DNA from: Pseudomonas sp. JQ170C
GTDB taxonomy: Bacteria; Pseudomonadota; Gammaproteobacteria; Pseudomonadales; Pseudomonadaceae
Assembly (NCBI RefSeq): GCF_035581345.1
Contig: NZ_CP141608.1
Location: 5,858,501-5,922,500 of the forward strand
Length of the DNA stretch: 64,000 bases
Direction: 5' to 3'
The notes below the pieces were generated by a model. It did not search any database and had not been told where the DNA came from. It saw only the letters and a program-made list of their open reading frames with translations. A program made the position numbers and the translations under genes. Shown in pieces: positions 26,519 to 35,852 of the stretch (positions within the stretch are counted from its first letter, which is position 1; the number at the start of each line of letters is the position of its first letter).

Positions 26519-26617
26519 TGGAATAATTCCCAAGGCCGCTAGAACAAACGAGCCGGCATAACCGGTCGGCGCGTGACCAATCGTCGCTGGCCAGTCGCAT
26601 CTTTACCCTAGCGCTGT

Positions 26618-26651
26618 CTCGGAATAAACAAAAATCAATATTTATTAGGGC
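26618..26651. promoter_or_regulatory. Candidate LysR operator between pycA and its regulator
   Basis: AATAAA (26623-26628) and TTTATT (26641-26646) form an A/T-rich dyad. CTCG and CGAG words on either side extend it. The position suits the divergent LysR regulator, but this is pattern-based only. Confidence 0.35.
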
Positions 26652-26707
26652 GAGCATTAGCAAAAGCTTATAGTGCTGTTACAAGGTTTTTCCGGGACAC
26701 GGACAAA

Positions 26708-27670
26708 ATGCGTAAGTCATTGATGCGTATGACATTGCGTCAATTGCAGATCTTCAATGAGGTCTGTGATTTGCGTTCCTACAGCCGGGCGGCCGAGGAG
26801 ATGAATCTGACGCAACCCGCCGTTAGTCTACAGATCCGCCAGCTCGAAGAACTGGTGGGCCAGCCGCTGTTCGAGTACGTCGGCAAGAAGCTCTACCTGA
26901 CCGAGGCCGCCGAAGCGCTGCAACGGGCCAGCCGCGATATCTTTGGCCGCCTGGAGAGCCTCGACATGCAGCTCTCCGACATGCAGGGCTCGTTGCAGGG
27001 GCACTTGAAGCTGGCCGTCGAATCCAGCGCCAAGTACTTCGTGCCGCACCTGTTCGCTGCCTTCAAGCGTTTGCACCCGGAGGTCAACCTCACCCTCACG
27101 GTGGTCAATCGCGCCCAGGCCATTCGCAGGCTCTCCGACAATCGTGATGACCTGATCATCATGTCGATGGTGCCCCAGGACATGGGCCTGGAGTTCCTGC
27201 CCTTCCTTAATAACCCGATTGTCGCCGTGGCGCCGCCCGAGCATCCACTGTGCAAGCTGGAAAAGCTGCGCCTGCAAGACCTTGAGCCACATACCCTGCT
27301 GGTGCGCGAGCAAGGCTCGGGAACCCGCAAGGCCTGTGAGGAATACTTCAAGGACAAGCGCGTGCACTTCACCCAGACCCTCGAAGTCGCTTCGGCCGAC
27401 GCCCAGCGTGAGTGCGTGATTGCCGGCCTGGGCATTGCCCTGCTGACCCGTCATGCGCTCAACCTGGAACTGGCTACCGGCGTGCTGCGCGAGTTGCCGG
27501 TGGAAGAGCTACCGCTGTACCGCAGCTGGTGTGTGGTGCAGGCCAAGGCCAAGCGGCAGTCGCCGGTGGCCCTGGCCTTTCTTGCGTTCATCCGCAGCGA
27601 ACGGACGCAAATCAGCGGGCTTGTTGAGCGTTTTTCGGGGAACCTGCCGCCGATACCTGCCACACATTGA
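26708..27670 (+). CDS. LysR-family regulator next to pyruvate carboxylase
   Basis: A LysR regulator of up to 320 residues. The helix-turn-helix is TLRQLQIFNEVCDLRSYSRAAEEMNLTQPAVSLQIRQLE; the effector domain contains LKLAVESSAKYFVPHLFAAF and a CbbR-like pattern (LLVREQGSGTRKACEEYF). Starts at 26708, 26723 and 26729 are all possible; none has a strong ribosome site. It is divergent from pycA, the arrangement seen in other Pseudomonas, so it probably regulates the carboxylase. Its 3' end overlaps the next gene on the opposite strand by 59 bp. Confidence 0.88.
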   Translation: MRKSLMRMTLRQLQIFNEVCDLRSYSRAAEEMNLTQPAVSLQIRQLEELVGQPLFEYVGKKLYLTEAAEALQRASRDIFGRLESLDMQLSDMQGSLQGHLKLAVESSAKYFVPHLFAAFKRLHPEVNLTLTVVNRAQAIRRLSDNRDDLIIMSMVPQDMGLEFLPFLNNPIVAVAPPEHPLCKLEKLRLQDLEPHTLLVREQGSGTRKACEEYFKDKRVHFTQTLEVASADAQRECVIAGLGIALLTRHALNLELATGVLRELPVEELPLYRSWCVVQAKAKRQSPVALAFLAFIRSERTQISGLVERFSGNLPPIPATH

Positions 27671-27830
27671 TGGCCTGCAATTCGGGAAAATCGGCTATTT
27701 CCTGTAGAAGGCGACGCTGCTCGGAGTAGCTTTCAATCGCGCGGCGAAACTCCATGCGGCGCTGATCTTTCTCCTGCTGCTTGCGGGATTTGGCGTTGGG
27801 TTGATACGAGCCATCGAGTTCACGAGCCAT
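27612..27830 (-). CDS. Small basic hypothetical protein
   Basis: A 72-residue protein, MARELDGSYQPNAKSRKQQE at the start, highly charged and with a predicted helix (RRMEFRRAIESYSEQRRLL). No signal peptide or membrane segment. I do not recognise a function. It is likely real because the ATG has a strong AGGGAG site 8 bp upstream. It overlaps the 3' end of the LysR gene on the other strand by 59 bp. Confidence 0.65.
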   Translation of the reverse strand: MARELDGSYQPNAKSRKQQEKDQRRMEFRRAIESYSEQRRLLQEIADFPELQAINVWQVSAAGSPKNAQQAR

Positions 27831-27920
27831 TGCATATCTCCCTGATCGAGTGCGGGAGTCCAGCGTGGCTCAGGTGAATGACAGTTTGGCGGCGAGGGGG
27901 TTACAAGAGGGTGAATCTGC

Positions 27921-27997
27921 ACTGTAGAAGCGGGCTTGCCCCGCGATTGAGGCACCACTTGCCGGCCTCGGTCGCGGGGCAAGCCCGCTCCTACAGT
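27921..27997. repeat. REP inverted repeat pair
   Basis: CTGTAGAAGCGGGCTTGCCC and its near-complement GGGGCAAGCCCGCTCCTACAG enclose about 25 bp. It is of the main REP type and lies between the small hypothetical gene and the RpiR regulator. Confidence 0.85.
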
Positions 27998-28002
27998 GGG
28001 GG

Positions 28003-28869
28003 TCAGTCGTCCATTGCCTTCACGGACTTGGGGGACAGGCGCAGGCTGCGCAAGCTGCGTTTGACGCTCTTGAGGTGGTTTACCAGGCTAGGGCCGCGCG
28101 CCATGGCGACGCCCATGGCCAGCACGTCGATGACCACCAGGTGGGCGATACGCGAAGTCAGTGGGGTGTAGATCTCGGTGTCTTCGTGCACGTCGATGGC
28201 CAGGTTGACCGTCGACAGCTCGGCCAGCGGGGTCTGGCTCGGGCACAGGGTGATCAAGGTAGCCCCGCTTTCACGCACCAGGTTGGCGGTAATCAACAGG
28301 TCCTTGGAGCGCCCCGACTGGGAAATGCAGATGGCTACATCACCAGGCTTGAGGGTCACGGCCGACATTGCCTGCATGTGCGGGTCGGAATACGCCGCCG
28401 CCGTGAGCAGCAGGCGGAAGAACTTGTGCTGGGCATCCGCCGCCACTGCGCCGGACGCACCAAAGCCGTAGAACTCGACACGCTGGGCATTGGCCATGGC
28501 CGTTACCGCACGCTGCAGGGCCTGGGGATCAAGATGCTCGCGCACCTCCATCAAGGTATGCAGGGTAGTGTCGAAAATCTTCAGGCTGTAGTCGGCAACC
28601 GAGTCGTCTTCATGAATGGCGAACTGGCCAAAACTGGCACCGGCCGCCAGGCTCTGGGCCAGCTTGAGTTTGAGGTCCTGGAACCCGGAGCAACCGATGG
28701 CGCGGCAAAAGCGCACGATGGTCGGCTCGCTGATACCAACGCTGTGGGCAAGATCGGCCATGGAGCTATGCATGACGGCTGCGGGATCCAGCAGCACGTG
28801 ATCGGCAACCTTCAGTTCCGATTTGCGTAGCAGATGGCGCGACTGGGCGATGTGTTGCAACAGATTCAA
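28003..28869 (-). CDS. RpiR-family regulator (HexR-like)
   Basis: A 288-residue regulator. Residues 1-77 are an RpiR helix-turn-helix (ADLAHSVGISEPTIVRFCRAIG), and about 120-260 a SIS sugar-phosphate isomerase domain (FYGFGASGAVAADAQHKF, ICISQSGRSKDLLITANLV). HexR, the best-known relative, releases DNA on binding the Entner-Doudoroff intermediate KDPG. This one is divergent from a zwf gene, the same pairing as hexR-zwf, and a palindrome lies between them. I call it HexR-like because Pseudomonas carry more than one such pair. Confidence 0.88.
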   Translation of the reverse strand: MNLLQHIAQSRHLLRKSELKVADHVLLDPAAVMHSSMADLAHSVGISEPTIVRFCRAIGCSGFQDLKLKLAQSLAAGASFGQFAIHEDDSVADYSLKIFDTTLHTLMEVREHLDPQALQRAVTAMANAQRVEFYGFGASGAVAADAQHKFFRLLLTAAAYSDPHMQAMSAVTLKPGDVAICISQSGRSKDLLITANLVRESGATLITLCPSQTPLAELSTVNLAIDVHEDTEIYTPLTSRIAHLVVIDVLAMGVAMARGPSLVNHLKSVKRSLRSLRLSPKSVKAMDD

Positions 28870-28913
28870 GGGCAGGACTCGGTTATGATCGACTGACCGG
28901 GTTGTAGCTTTCT

Positions 28914-28928
28914 TGTAGTTATACTACA
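28914..28928. promoter_or_regulatory. Palindromic operator between RpiR regulator and zwf
   Basis: TGTAGT, TAT, ACTACA is a perfect dyad with a T on its left, close to the HexR-type pattern TTGT-N7/8-ACAA. A half copy, TTGTAG, lies at 28902-28907. It sits between the two divergent starts. Confidence 0.6.
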
Positions 28929-28973
28929 TGACCGGCGACCCGCCCAGCTAAACGAACTAGGAGAGTGGTGGTA

Positions 28974-30416
28974 TTGACTATCCCTTGCGACATTTTGGTG
29001 TTCGGCGGCACCGGTGATCTGGCCCTGCACAAACTGCTTCCGGCGCTCTATCACCTGTATCGCGAGGGGCGCCTGCACAACGCCGTACGCATCATTGCCC
29101 TGGCCCGGCGCGCGCTGCCACGCAAAGAATTTCTCAAGCTCACCGAACGCCGCTGCCGGGCCCAGATCGCGCCCAACGACTTCGACGAAGATGTCTGGGC
29201 GCGTTTTTGTGCACGCCTGGACTATTTCTCCATGGACGCTTCGCAGAGCGCCGACTTCGGTCGCCTGGCGCGTTTTCTTGGTGAGCCGGGCGGCCTGACC
29301 CGCATCTACTACCTGGCCACCGCACCGAACCTGTTCGTGCCTATTGCCAACCACCTGAAGGTGGCCGGGCTCGCCGACAGCGAAGCACGCATCGTGCTGG
29401 AAAAGCCCATCGGCCACTCGCTGGAGTCGGCCACGGCGATCAACCAGGCGATCGGCGAGGTATTCGACGAATCCCAGGTGTTTCGGATCGACCACTACCT
29501 GGGCAAGGAAACCGTGCAGAACCTCATGGCCCTGCGCTTTGCCAACGCCCTGCTTGAGCCGGTGTGGCGCAACAACCAGGTCGATCATGTGCAGATCAGC
29601 GTCTGTGAAACCCTGGGGGTGGAGAACCGCGGTGCCTACTACGACCGCGCCGGCGCCACCCGTGACATGCTGCAGAACCACTTGCTGCAGCTGCTCTGCC
29701 TGGTGGCGATGGAGCCGCCCGCGCAGTTTGAAGCCGAAGCAGTACGCGATGAAAAGGTAAAGATCCTCAAGGCCCTCAAGCCCATCTGCGGTCAGGATGT
29801 GCAAGACAAGACCGTGCGCGGTCAGTACAGCGTCGGCAAGATCGGCGGGCAGGAAGTGCCCGCTTATTACTTCGAGAAAGATGTCGACAACGACAGCGAT
29901 ACCGAGACCTTCGTCGCCGTTGAGGCGCATATCGACAACTGGCGCTGGGCCGGTGTGCCCTTCTACCTGCGCACGGGCAAGCGCCTGGCCAAACGTTCTT
30001 CACAAATCGTCATCCAGTTCAAGCCGGTGCCCCATCGCCTGTTCGAGGGCGATCAGGCCAATCAGTTGCTGATCCAACTGCAACCGGACGAGCGCATCAG
30101 CCTGCAGATGATGACCAAGAGCCCCGGCAAAGGCATGCGTCTGGAGCCGGTGGAGCTGAACCTCAACCTCGCCCAGGTGTTCGGCCAGACCCGCCGCTGG
30201 GAGGCCTACGAACGGCTGCTACTCGATGTGCTCGATGGTGACTCGACCCTGTTCATGCGCCGCGACGAAGTCGAGGCCGCCTGGGCCTGGATCGACCCGA
30301 TTCTCATCGGCTGGCAGGAACACTTCCAGGCCCCGCGGCCTTATCACGCGGGCTCCAACGGCCCGGACCAGGCTCACAGCCTGCTGGCCCACCAGGGGCG
30401 CGCCTGGCACCTCTAG
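28974..30416 (+). CDS. zwf: Glucose-6-phosphate 1-dehydrogenase
   Basis: A 480-residue enzyme that oxidises glucose 6-phosphate to 6-phosphogluconolactone with NAD(P)+, feeding the Entner-Doudoroff route. The nucleotide loop FGGTGDLALHKLLPAL is at about 10-25 and the active-site motif RIDHYLGKE near 172-180. TTG at 28974 is the likely start, 10 bp after AGGAG; GTG 28965 would overlap the ribosome site. Pseudomonas often have two or three zwf genes; this is the one paired with an RpiR regulator beside pyruvate carboxylase. Its stop shares CTAG with the convergent gene. Confidence 0.93.
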   Translation: MTIPCDILVFGGTGDLALHKLLPALYHLYREGRLHNAVRIIALARRALPRKEFLKLTERRCRAQIAPNDFDEDVWARFCARLDYFSMDASQSADFGRLARFLGEPGGLTRIYYLATAPNLFVPIANHLKVAGLADSEARIVLEKPIGHSLESATAINQAIGEVFDESQVFRIDHYLGKETVQNLMALRFANALLEPVWRNNQVDHVQISVCETLGVENRGAYYDRAGATRDMLQNHLLQLLCLVAMEPPAQFEAEAVRDEKVKILKALKPICGQDVQDKTVRGQYSVGKIGGQEVPAYYFEKDVDNDSDTETFVAVEAHIDNWRWAGVPFYLRTGKRLAKRSSQIVIQFKPVPHRLFEGDQANQLLIQLQPDERISLQMMTKSPGKGMRLEPVELNLNLAQVFGQTRRWEAYERLLLDVLDGDSTLFMRRDEVEAAWAWIDPILIGWQEHFQAPRPYHAGSNGPDQAHSLLAHQGRAWHL

Positions 30417-33283
30417 AAGCGGTACGGGCTGGCCAGCAAGCCAGCCAGTTCCGCCGCGGGTACAGGCCGGCTGATCAGGTAGCCTTGCACTTCGTTGCAG
30501 CCCTGCTTGCGCAGGAATTCCAGCTGCTCGCGGGTTTCGACCCCTTCCGCGACCACCTTCAGGTCCAGGCTCTGGGCCATGACAATGATCGCTCGGGTGA
30601 TGGCAGCGTCTTCGCTGCCTTCGCTCAAGCCACGGATAAAGGCCTGGTCGATCTTCACGTAGTCCACCGGAAAGCGCTTGAGGTAGCTGAGCGATGAGTA
30701 GCCGGTACCGAAATCATCAATAGCCAGCTTTACCCCCAGTTCATGCAACTGACCGAAGGTGGCGATGATGTGCTCGACACTGTCGAGCAACTGGCTCTCG
30801 GTCAGCTCCAGCTCCAGCAAGTGAGGCGCCAGCCCGCTTTCATCCAGCACCTGACGCACCAGGCTGACCAGCTTGCCCTGGCGCAATTGATAGACAGACA
30901 GATTGACCGATACCCGGATCGGCTCCAGCCCCTGACGCTGCCACTCACACGCCTGCCAACACGCCTGGCGCAGGACGAACTCGCCCATCGGCGCGATCAA
31001 CCCGGTCTCTTCGGCAAGGCCAATGAAATCACTCGGTGGCACCATGCCCCACTGCGGATGCTGCCAGCGCACCAAGGCTTCAGCGGCAAGCAGGCGCCCG
31101 GTGGCCAGGCACAGTTTCGGCTGGTAGTAGACCTGCAACTGACGCTCTTCAATGGCCTTGCGCAGGTGGTTTTCCAGCTGCAGCCGCTGCAGCGTGCTGG
31201 CCTGCAGGCTTTCGGTGTAGAACTGGAAGTTGTCGCCCCCCAGGTGCTTGGCATGCTGCATGGCCATGTTGGCCTGGGTGACCAGGGCCGATACATCACA
31301 GCTGGCATCGGACTGCAGGCTGATGCCCACCGATGCACTGATCACCAGTTCATGGCCCTCGACCCGCAGGGGCACGCGCAGCTTTTCAAGCAGCCGGGTT
31401 GTAACCCGCACCAGGCTCGACAAGTTCGAGTAACCATCAAACAGCACGCAGAACTCATCGCCGGACAACCGTGCCACGGTATCGGCCTCGGGCATGGCGT
31501 TGCCGATTCGCCGGGCCATTTGCTTGAGCAAGTGATCGGCCATCTCATGACCCAGGCTGTCGTTGAGCAGCTTGAAGCGGTCCAGGTCGATATGCAGCAA
31601 GGCAAGGCCCCGCCCACTCAAACGCACGCGCTGCCCGGCCTCATGCAGGCGCAGGCGAAACAGCGCGCGGTTGGCCAGCCCGGTCAGTTCGTCGTAGTGG
31701 GCCAGGTAGCGCAAGCGCTCTTCGGACTCGCGCCGGGCTGAAAGGTCCGTAAAGAAGCCAACAATGCTGCTCAGGTTGCCCCGGGCATCGCGCACGCCGT
31801 TGAGTTGCAGCCATTGGGGATACAGCTCGCCATGCTTGCGCGCCTCGACCAACTCACCCTGCCAACTGCCCTGTTGCTCCAGGGCCTGCTCGATCGCTTG
31901 ATGATGACGCCAGGCATCCCGGCTGCAGGGCAATTCCAGCAGCTTGCCCCCCAGCAATTCCTCTCGCATATAGCCTGTGACCCGGCAGAATGCCTGGTTG
32001 ACCGCCAGGAGGCAGTAGTCCGGGTCGAGAATCACAATGCCTTCGCTGGCAGCTTCAAACACCGTGGCCGCCAACCGCTGCTGTTCCTGCTGGCCCTTGC
32101 GCTCACTGATGTCCCGGCGCGTCCCCAGCATACGCAGCACCCGGCCGTTGGCAGCGCGCTCTACCGCGCGCCCGCGATCCTCGATCCAGCACCAGTGCCC
32201 CCGGCTGTGGCGCACCCGATACTCGATGCGGTAGCCCTCGGTGCGTCCCTTCAAGTGCTCGACCAAGGTGCGCTTGAGCAACGGCACATCGTCCGGATGA
32301 AGACGTGGCCGCAGGTGCGCACGCATTTCCCGAACCCCTTGGGGGTCGATACCGAACAGTTCATACAGCTGGGTATGGTGGATTTCGTCGGATTCCAGGT
32401 TCCAGTCCCACAGCCCCAGCTCGCTGGCTTCCAGGGCCAGCGCCAGACGCTCCTCGCTCTTGGCCAGGGCATGATTGGCCTGGTCCAGCTCCTCGCTGCG
32501 CTGGGCCACCCGCGTTTCCAACCCGGCCTGGGCCTCGCGCAATTGCTCCTCGACCAGGCGCCGTTGCTGCACCTCTGCCACCAGCGCCTGGTTGAGCCGC
32601 TCGCTGCGCGTCTGGGCTGCTTGCAGGTGCTCGATCAGCGCCTGGTTCTGGAAGCGTCGCAACAGGCCGTCTTCAATCAGGCGGTTGACCTGCCAGGCCA
32701 CCACCAGCAAGGCGCCCAACAGAATCAGCCCAAGCCAGCCCCAGCCATGCTGGTGTTCATCTCCATTCCAGAACAGAAAGGCGATGGGCGGTAGCAGGCA
32801 CGGCAAGGTGAAACTGAGAAAGGCCGGCAAACTGACGGCATAGGCAATGCTGGCGGACAGTGTCGCCGCCCCCAATAAGCCGAACACCCAGGCTTGCTGC
32901 ACGAAGTTGTCCACAGGCACCAGGGCGATCGCTGCGCTGGCCAGGGTCAGGCCACTGAAGGCCGAACCCAGCAGAAACATTCGCCGCCAACTCGGCTGGG
33001 CCTGGCGATCCGGCATGGCCGAATCGAACGCGGCCACCTGAATAACCCTCAGGGCCACCAGCGCCATCAGCCACACCACCCAGACGCTGACCAGCAGGTA
33101 GCGCGCCGGGCTCCAGAGCAACCAGGCGCAGACCAGACCATTGAGCAGCATGAACAAGGTGGGCAGCAGCGAGCCTTGATAGAGCAGCCGGGTGCGCTCT
33201 ACCGCCAGTTGGGTAGCGAAGTGTTTGCGGATACTCCCACGTGTCTGCAAAGGCACGCCGCCGGAGTCGGAACCGGATGTCAT
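30413..33283 (-). CDS. Membrane PAS-GGDEF-EAL protein (c-di-GMP metabolism)
   Basis: A 956-residue protein. Residues 1-200 have six to seven membrane segments. A coiled coil at about 215-290 (EVQQRRLVEEQLREAQAGLE) follows, then two PAS domains near 280-400 and 405-520, a GGDEF domain and an EAL domain. The GGDEF signature is RLSGDEF near 608, with Ser for the first Gly. The EAL motif AEALVRW is near 734, and LELTES, IDDFGTGYSSL and VVAEGVET are intact. Phosphodiesterase activity is therefore likely; cyclase activity uncertain. ATG 33283 is preferred to an upstream ATG at 33373. Confidence 0.9.
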   Translation of the reverse strand: MTSGSDSGGVPLQTRGSIRKHFATQLAVERTRLLYQGSLLPTLFMLLNGLVCAWLLWSPARYLLVSVWVVWLMALVALRVIQVAAFDSAMPDRQAQPSWRRMFLLGSAFSGLTLASAAIALVPVDNFVQQAWVFGLLGAATLSASIAYAVSLPAFLSFTLPCLLPPIAFLFWNGDEHQHGWGWLGLILLGALLVVAWQVNRLIEDGLLRRFQNQALIEHLQAAQTRSERLNQALVAEVQQRRLVEEQLREAQAGLETRVAQRSEELDQANHALAKSEERLALALEASELGLWDWNLESDEIHHTQLYELFGIDPQGVREMRAHLRPRLHPDDVPLLKRTLVEHLKGRTEGYRIEYRVRHSRGHWCWIEDRGRAVERAANGRVLRMLGTRRDISERKGQQEQQRLAATVFEAASEGIVILDPDYCLLAVNQAFCRVTGYMREELLGGKLLELPCSRDAWRHHQAIEQALEQQGSWQGELVEARKHGELYPQWLQLNGVRDARGNLSSIVGFFTDLSARRESEERLRYLAHYDELTGLANRALFRLRLHEAGQRVRLSGRGLALLHIDLDRFKLLNDSLGHEMADHLLKQMARRIGNAMPEADTVARLSGDEFCVLFDGYSNLSSLVRVTTRLLEKLRVPLRVEGHELVISASVGISLQSDASCDVSALVTQANMAMQHAKHLGGDNFQFYTESLQASTLQRLQLENHLRKAIEERQLQVYYQPKLCLATGRLLAAEALVRWQHPQWGMVPPSDFIGLAEETGLIAPMGEFVLRQACWQACEWQRQGLEPIRVSVNLSVYQLRQGKLVSLVRQVLDESGLAPHLLELELTESQLLDSVEHIIATFGQLHELGVKLAIDDFGTGYSSLSYLKRFPVDYVKIDQAFIRGLSEGSEDAAITRAIIVMAQSLDLKVVAEGVETREQLEFLRKQGCNEVQGYLISRPVPAAELAGLLASPYRF

Positions 33284-33461
33284 AGGCAGTGTTCTTGTAA
33301 TGGTTAGCCCTAAACGTGCACGGAGCATACACAAGCAAGGGCCCCCGCCAAACTGCTCTGCGTCATTATTCATCTGCTCGATTTTCCGACGAAAGCGCTC
33401 AAGCGCGCAGACCTTGGGCTGCAGCCGATGACCGGGCAGTCGTCAGGGCAAAGTTTTTCTA

Positions 33462-33477
33462 CTGTATATTTGCCCAA
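33462..33477 (+). promoter_or_regulatory. LexA-like site upstream of uvrD
   Basis: CTGTATATTTGCCCAA lies 28 bp before the uvrD start. It resembles the SOS box CTG-N10-CAG and the E. coli uvrD box as I remember it, differing at three positions, including the last base (CAA for CAG). Confidence 0.55.
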
Positions 33478-33505
33478 GGGTTGCCCGCGCCCCTAAAATG
33501 CCCGG

Positions 33506-35689
33506 ATGCGCGATGATCTCTCTCTCCTGTTGAACTCCCTCAACGACGCCCAACGCCAGGCCGTAGCCGCCCCTGTTGGTCGTCAGTTGGTCCTGGCCGG
33601 TGCCGGCTCCGGCAAGACCCGTGTGCTGGTGCACCGCATCGCCTGGTTGATCCAGGTCGAGCAGGCCTCGCCGCACTCGATCCTGTCGGTGACCTTCACC
33701 AACAAGGCCGCTGCCGAGATGCGCCAGCGCATCGAGCAATTGATGGGCATCAATCCGGCCGGCATGTGGGTAGGCACTTTCCACGGCCTGGCGCACCGCC
33801 TGCTGCGAGCGCACTGGCAAGAGGCCGGGCTGAACCAGAACTTCCAGATCCTCGACAGCGACGACCAGCAGCGCCTGGTCAAGCGCGTGATCCGCGAGCT
33901 GGGCCTTGATGAACAACGCTGGCCCGCACGCCAGGCTCAGTGGTTCATCAACGGCCAGAAAGACGAAGGCCTGCGCCCGCAACATATCCAGGCCAGTGGC
34001 GACCTGTTCCTGGGCACCATGCGCAGCATCTATGAAGCCTATGAAGCCGCCTGCCAGCGGGCGGGCGTCATCGACTTCTCCGAGCTGCTGCTGCGCGCCC
34101 TGGACCTGTGGCGTGACCACCCGGGCCTGCTGGAGCACTACCAGCGGCGCTTCCGCCACATTCTGGTGGACGAGTTCCAGGACACCAACGCCGTGCAGTA
34201 CGCCTGGTTGCGTCTGCTGGCAAAGGGCGGCGACAGCCTGATGGTCGTCGGCGACGACGATCAGTCCATCTACGGCTGGCGTGGCGCCAAGATCGAGAAC
34301 ATCCACCAGTACACGGCCGACTTCCCCGACGCCGAGCTCATTCGCCTGGAACAGAACTACCGCTCCACCGCCGGCATCCTCAAGGCGGCCAACGCCCTCA
34401 TCGCCAACAACAGCGGTCGCCTGGGCAAAGAGCTGTGGACCGACGGCGGCGATGGCGAACCCTTGAGCCTGTACGCCGCCTTCAACGAACACGATGAAGC
34501 GCGCTACGTGGTCGAGACCATCGAGAGCGTGCTCAAGACCGGCCTGGCCCGCAGCGACATTGCCATCCTCTACCGCTCCAACGCCCAGTCGCGCGTGCTT
34601 GAAGAAGCCCTGCTGCGCGAGCGCATTCCTTACCGCATCTATGGTGGCCAGCGCTTCTTTGAACGCGCCGAAATCAAGAACGCCATGGCTTACCTGCGCC
34701 TGCTCGAAGGCCGTGGTAACGATGCGGCGCTTGAGCGGGTGATCAACGTACCGCCACGAGGCATCGGCGAGAAAACCGTCGAAGCGATCCGCGACCACGC
34801 ACGCCACGCACAAGTGTCGATGTGGGAGTCGATGAGCCTGCTGATCGCCAACAAGGGGCTCAAGGGCCGTGCCGCCAGCGCCCTGGCTGCGTTCATCGAG
34901 CTGATCGAGAACCTCACCGCCAAGGTCATGGAGATGCCGTTGCACCTGATGACCCAGACCGTCATCGAGCAATCCGGGCTGATCATCTATCACCAGGAAG
35001 AAAAAGGTGAAAAGGGCCAGGCACGGGTAGAAAACCTTGAGGAACTGGTCAGCGCTGCGCGCAACTTTGAAAACAGCGAAGAAGACGCCGAACTCTCGCC
35101 ATTGGCGGCCTTCCTCGGCCACGCTTCGCTGGAAGCCGGCGATGCCCAGGCTGACGAGCATGAAGACAGCATTCAGCTGATGACCCTGCACAGCGCCAAG
35201 GGCCTGGAATTCCCCCATGTGTTCCTGGTGGGCATGGAAGAAGGCCTGTTCCCGCACAAGATGAGCCTGGAAGAGCCTGGCCGCCTGGAAGAAGAGCGCC
35301 GCCTGGCCTATGTCGGCATCACCCGGGCCATGCAGCAGCTGGTGATGACCTACGCCGAAACCCGTCGCCTGTATGGCAGTGAAACCTACAACAAGGTGTC
35401 GCGATTCGTTCGTGAGATTCCAGCGGGCCTGATCCAGGAAGTGCGCCTGTCCAACAGTGTCAGCCGCCCGTTCGGCGCAGCGCAGAAAACCAACACCAGC
35501 AGCCTGTTCGCCAACGCGAACATTCCGCAAACCGCCTTCAACCTTGGCCAGCGTGTGCAGCATGCAGTGTTTGGCGAGGGCGTAATCCTCAACTTCGAGG
35601 GTTCCGGCGCCCAGGCCAGGGTCCAGGTCAACTTTGCCGAAGGCAGCAAGTGGCTGATGCTCGGCTACGCCAAGCTGGAAGCACTGTAG
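33506..35689 (+). CDS. uvrD: DNA helicase II UvrD
   Basis: A 727-residue superfamily 1A helicase that unwinds DNA 3' to 5' in nucleotide excision and mismatch repair. Motif I AGAGSGKT is at 31-38. Then come motif II DEFQDTN, motif III GDDDQSIYGWRGA, motif IV EQNYRST, motif V TLHSAKGLEFPHVFL and motif VI RRLAYVGITRA. The C-terminal Tudor-like tail ends FNLGQRVQHAVFGEGVILNF. Length matches UvrD rather than Rep. A LexA-like site precedes it. Confidence 0.96.
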   Translation: MRDDLSLLLNSLNDAQRQAVAAPVGRQLVLAGAGSGKTRVLVHRIAWLIQVEQASPHSILSVTFTNKAAAEMRQRIEQLMGINPAGMWVGTFHGLAHRLLRAHWQEAGLNQNFQILDSDDQQRLVKRVIRELGLDEQRWPARQAQWFINGQKDEGLRPQHIQASGDLFLGTMRSIYEAYEAACQRAGVIDFSELLLRALDLWRDHPGLLEHYQRRFRHILVDEFQDTNAVQYAWLRLLAKGGDSLMVVGDDDQSIYGWRGAKIENIHQYTADFPDAELIRLEQNYRSTAGILKAANALIANNSGRLGKELWTDGGDGEPLSLYAAFNEHDEARYVVETIESVLKTGLARSDIAILYRSNAQSRVLEEALLRERIPYRIYGGQRFFERAEIKNAMAYLRLLEGRGNDAALERVINVPPRGIGEKTVEAIRDHARHAQVSMWESMSLLIANKGLKGRAASALAAFIELIENLTAKVMEMPLHLMTQTVIEQSGLIIYHQEEKGEKGQARVENLEELVSAARNFENSEEDAELSPLAAFLGHASLEAGDAQADEHEDSIQLMTLHSAKGLEFPHVFLVGMEEGLFPHKMSLEEPGRLEEERRLAYVGITRAMQQLVMTYAETRRLYGSETYNKVSRFVREIPAGLIQEVRLSNSVSRPFGAAQKTNTSSLFANANIPQTAFNLGQRVQHAVFGEGVILNFEGSGAQARVQVNFAEGSKWLMLGYAKLEAL

Positions 35690-35758
35690 GCGCCGGCTTG
35701 TCCCGCGATGCGTAGGGTCAGTCCCAAGGCATCGTGGGGCAAGCGCGCTTCTACAGTC
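35690..35758. repeat. Degenerate REP inverted repeat
   Basis: GGCTTGTCCCGCGATGC and GCATCGTGGGGCAAGCGCGC face each other with several mismatches. It lies directly after the uvrD stop. Confidence 0.65.
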
Positions 35759-35852
35759 AGGCAAAAGCTAGAAACATTATGGCGCTGGTCATGTGTCCTA
35801 CAACCTGTGCACCATGACGCGCGTGCAATCCACAAAACGGGAATACCCATCT

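Noticed and set aside
33443..35764. Minus-strand frame of over 700 codons opposite uvrD
   Set aside because: uvrD has all helicase motifs in order; the opposite frame has none and low-complexity composition.
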